From Candidatus Aminicenantota bacterium (GTDB lineage Bacteria; Acidobacteriota; Aminicenantia; Aminicenantales; UBA4085), in assembly GCA_003154255.1 (NCBI GenBank), contig PMCY01000129.1, positions 1,487 to 8,991 on the forward strand: DNA of 7,505 bases, in the 5' to 3' direction. Position numbers and translations under genes: made by a program. Positions 7,480-7,505 of the stretch are shown here, in pieces. Under the pieces are notes generated by a model that was not told the DNA's origin, did not search any database, and worked only from the letters and a program-made list of their open reading frames with translations. Each line of letters begins with the position of its first letter. Positions within the stretch are counted from its first letter, which is position 1.

Positions 7480-7505
7480 TCTTTGTTACGAACTGAATAA
7501 AATAA

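Noticed and set aside
1..7505. Search for CRISPR, tRNA, rRNA, IS elements, defence genes, toxin-antitoxin pairs, tandem repeats or frameshifted genes.
   Set aside because: Nothing supporting any of these was seen. All four main frames are intact and coding density is very high.

Overview
This window is a short stretch of a GC-rich bacterial genome (about 60-65% G+C by eye). It carries an accessory glycan-degradation locus. All four genes encode proteins that look exported, and all belong to families associated with polysaccharide breakdown. No ribosomal or housekeeping gene is present to fix the taxonomy. The G+C content, the Tat-exported sulfatase, the large alpha-L-rhamnosidase, the beta-helix glycan enzyme and the absence of visible SusC/SusD genes would fit Acidobacteriota (including Aminicenantia), Planctomycetota or Verrucomicrobiota. 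This is an inference from style, not an identification.

Plus strand, 1-5056: three genes run in one direction and each joint is a four-base ATGA stop/start overlap. The first is a 5'-truncated GH78-type alpha-L-rhamnosidase (1-2763). The second is a Cys-type S1 sulfatase with a twin-arginine signal (2760-4322). The third is a small stand-alone CBM9-like carbohydrate-binding protein (4319-5056). The overlaps imply one mRNA and translational coupling. The operon promoter lies upstream of the window.

Minus strand, 5135-7387: a secreted right-handed parallel beta-helix protein, distantly reminiscent of GH141 and pectate-lyase-like folds, converges on the operon with a 78-bp gap. It has a good ribosome binding site and a plausible extended -10 promoter near the right edge. 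Nothing but this leader and promoter region is seen in 7388-7505.

Together the genes suggest removal of terminal rhamnose, removal of sulfate, glycan binding, and cleavage by a beta-helix enzyme. The simplest hypothesis is use of a sulfated rhamnose-containing polysaccharide (ulvan-like, sulfated rhamnan, or a fucose/rhamnose-rich exopolysaccharide), with plant rhamnogalacturonan as an alternative. No RNA gene, CRISPR array, mobile element, defence system or clear intrinsic terminator was found. I see no evidence for a radically new system. The least understood parts are the beta-helix enzyme and the coupled CBM9-like protein.
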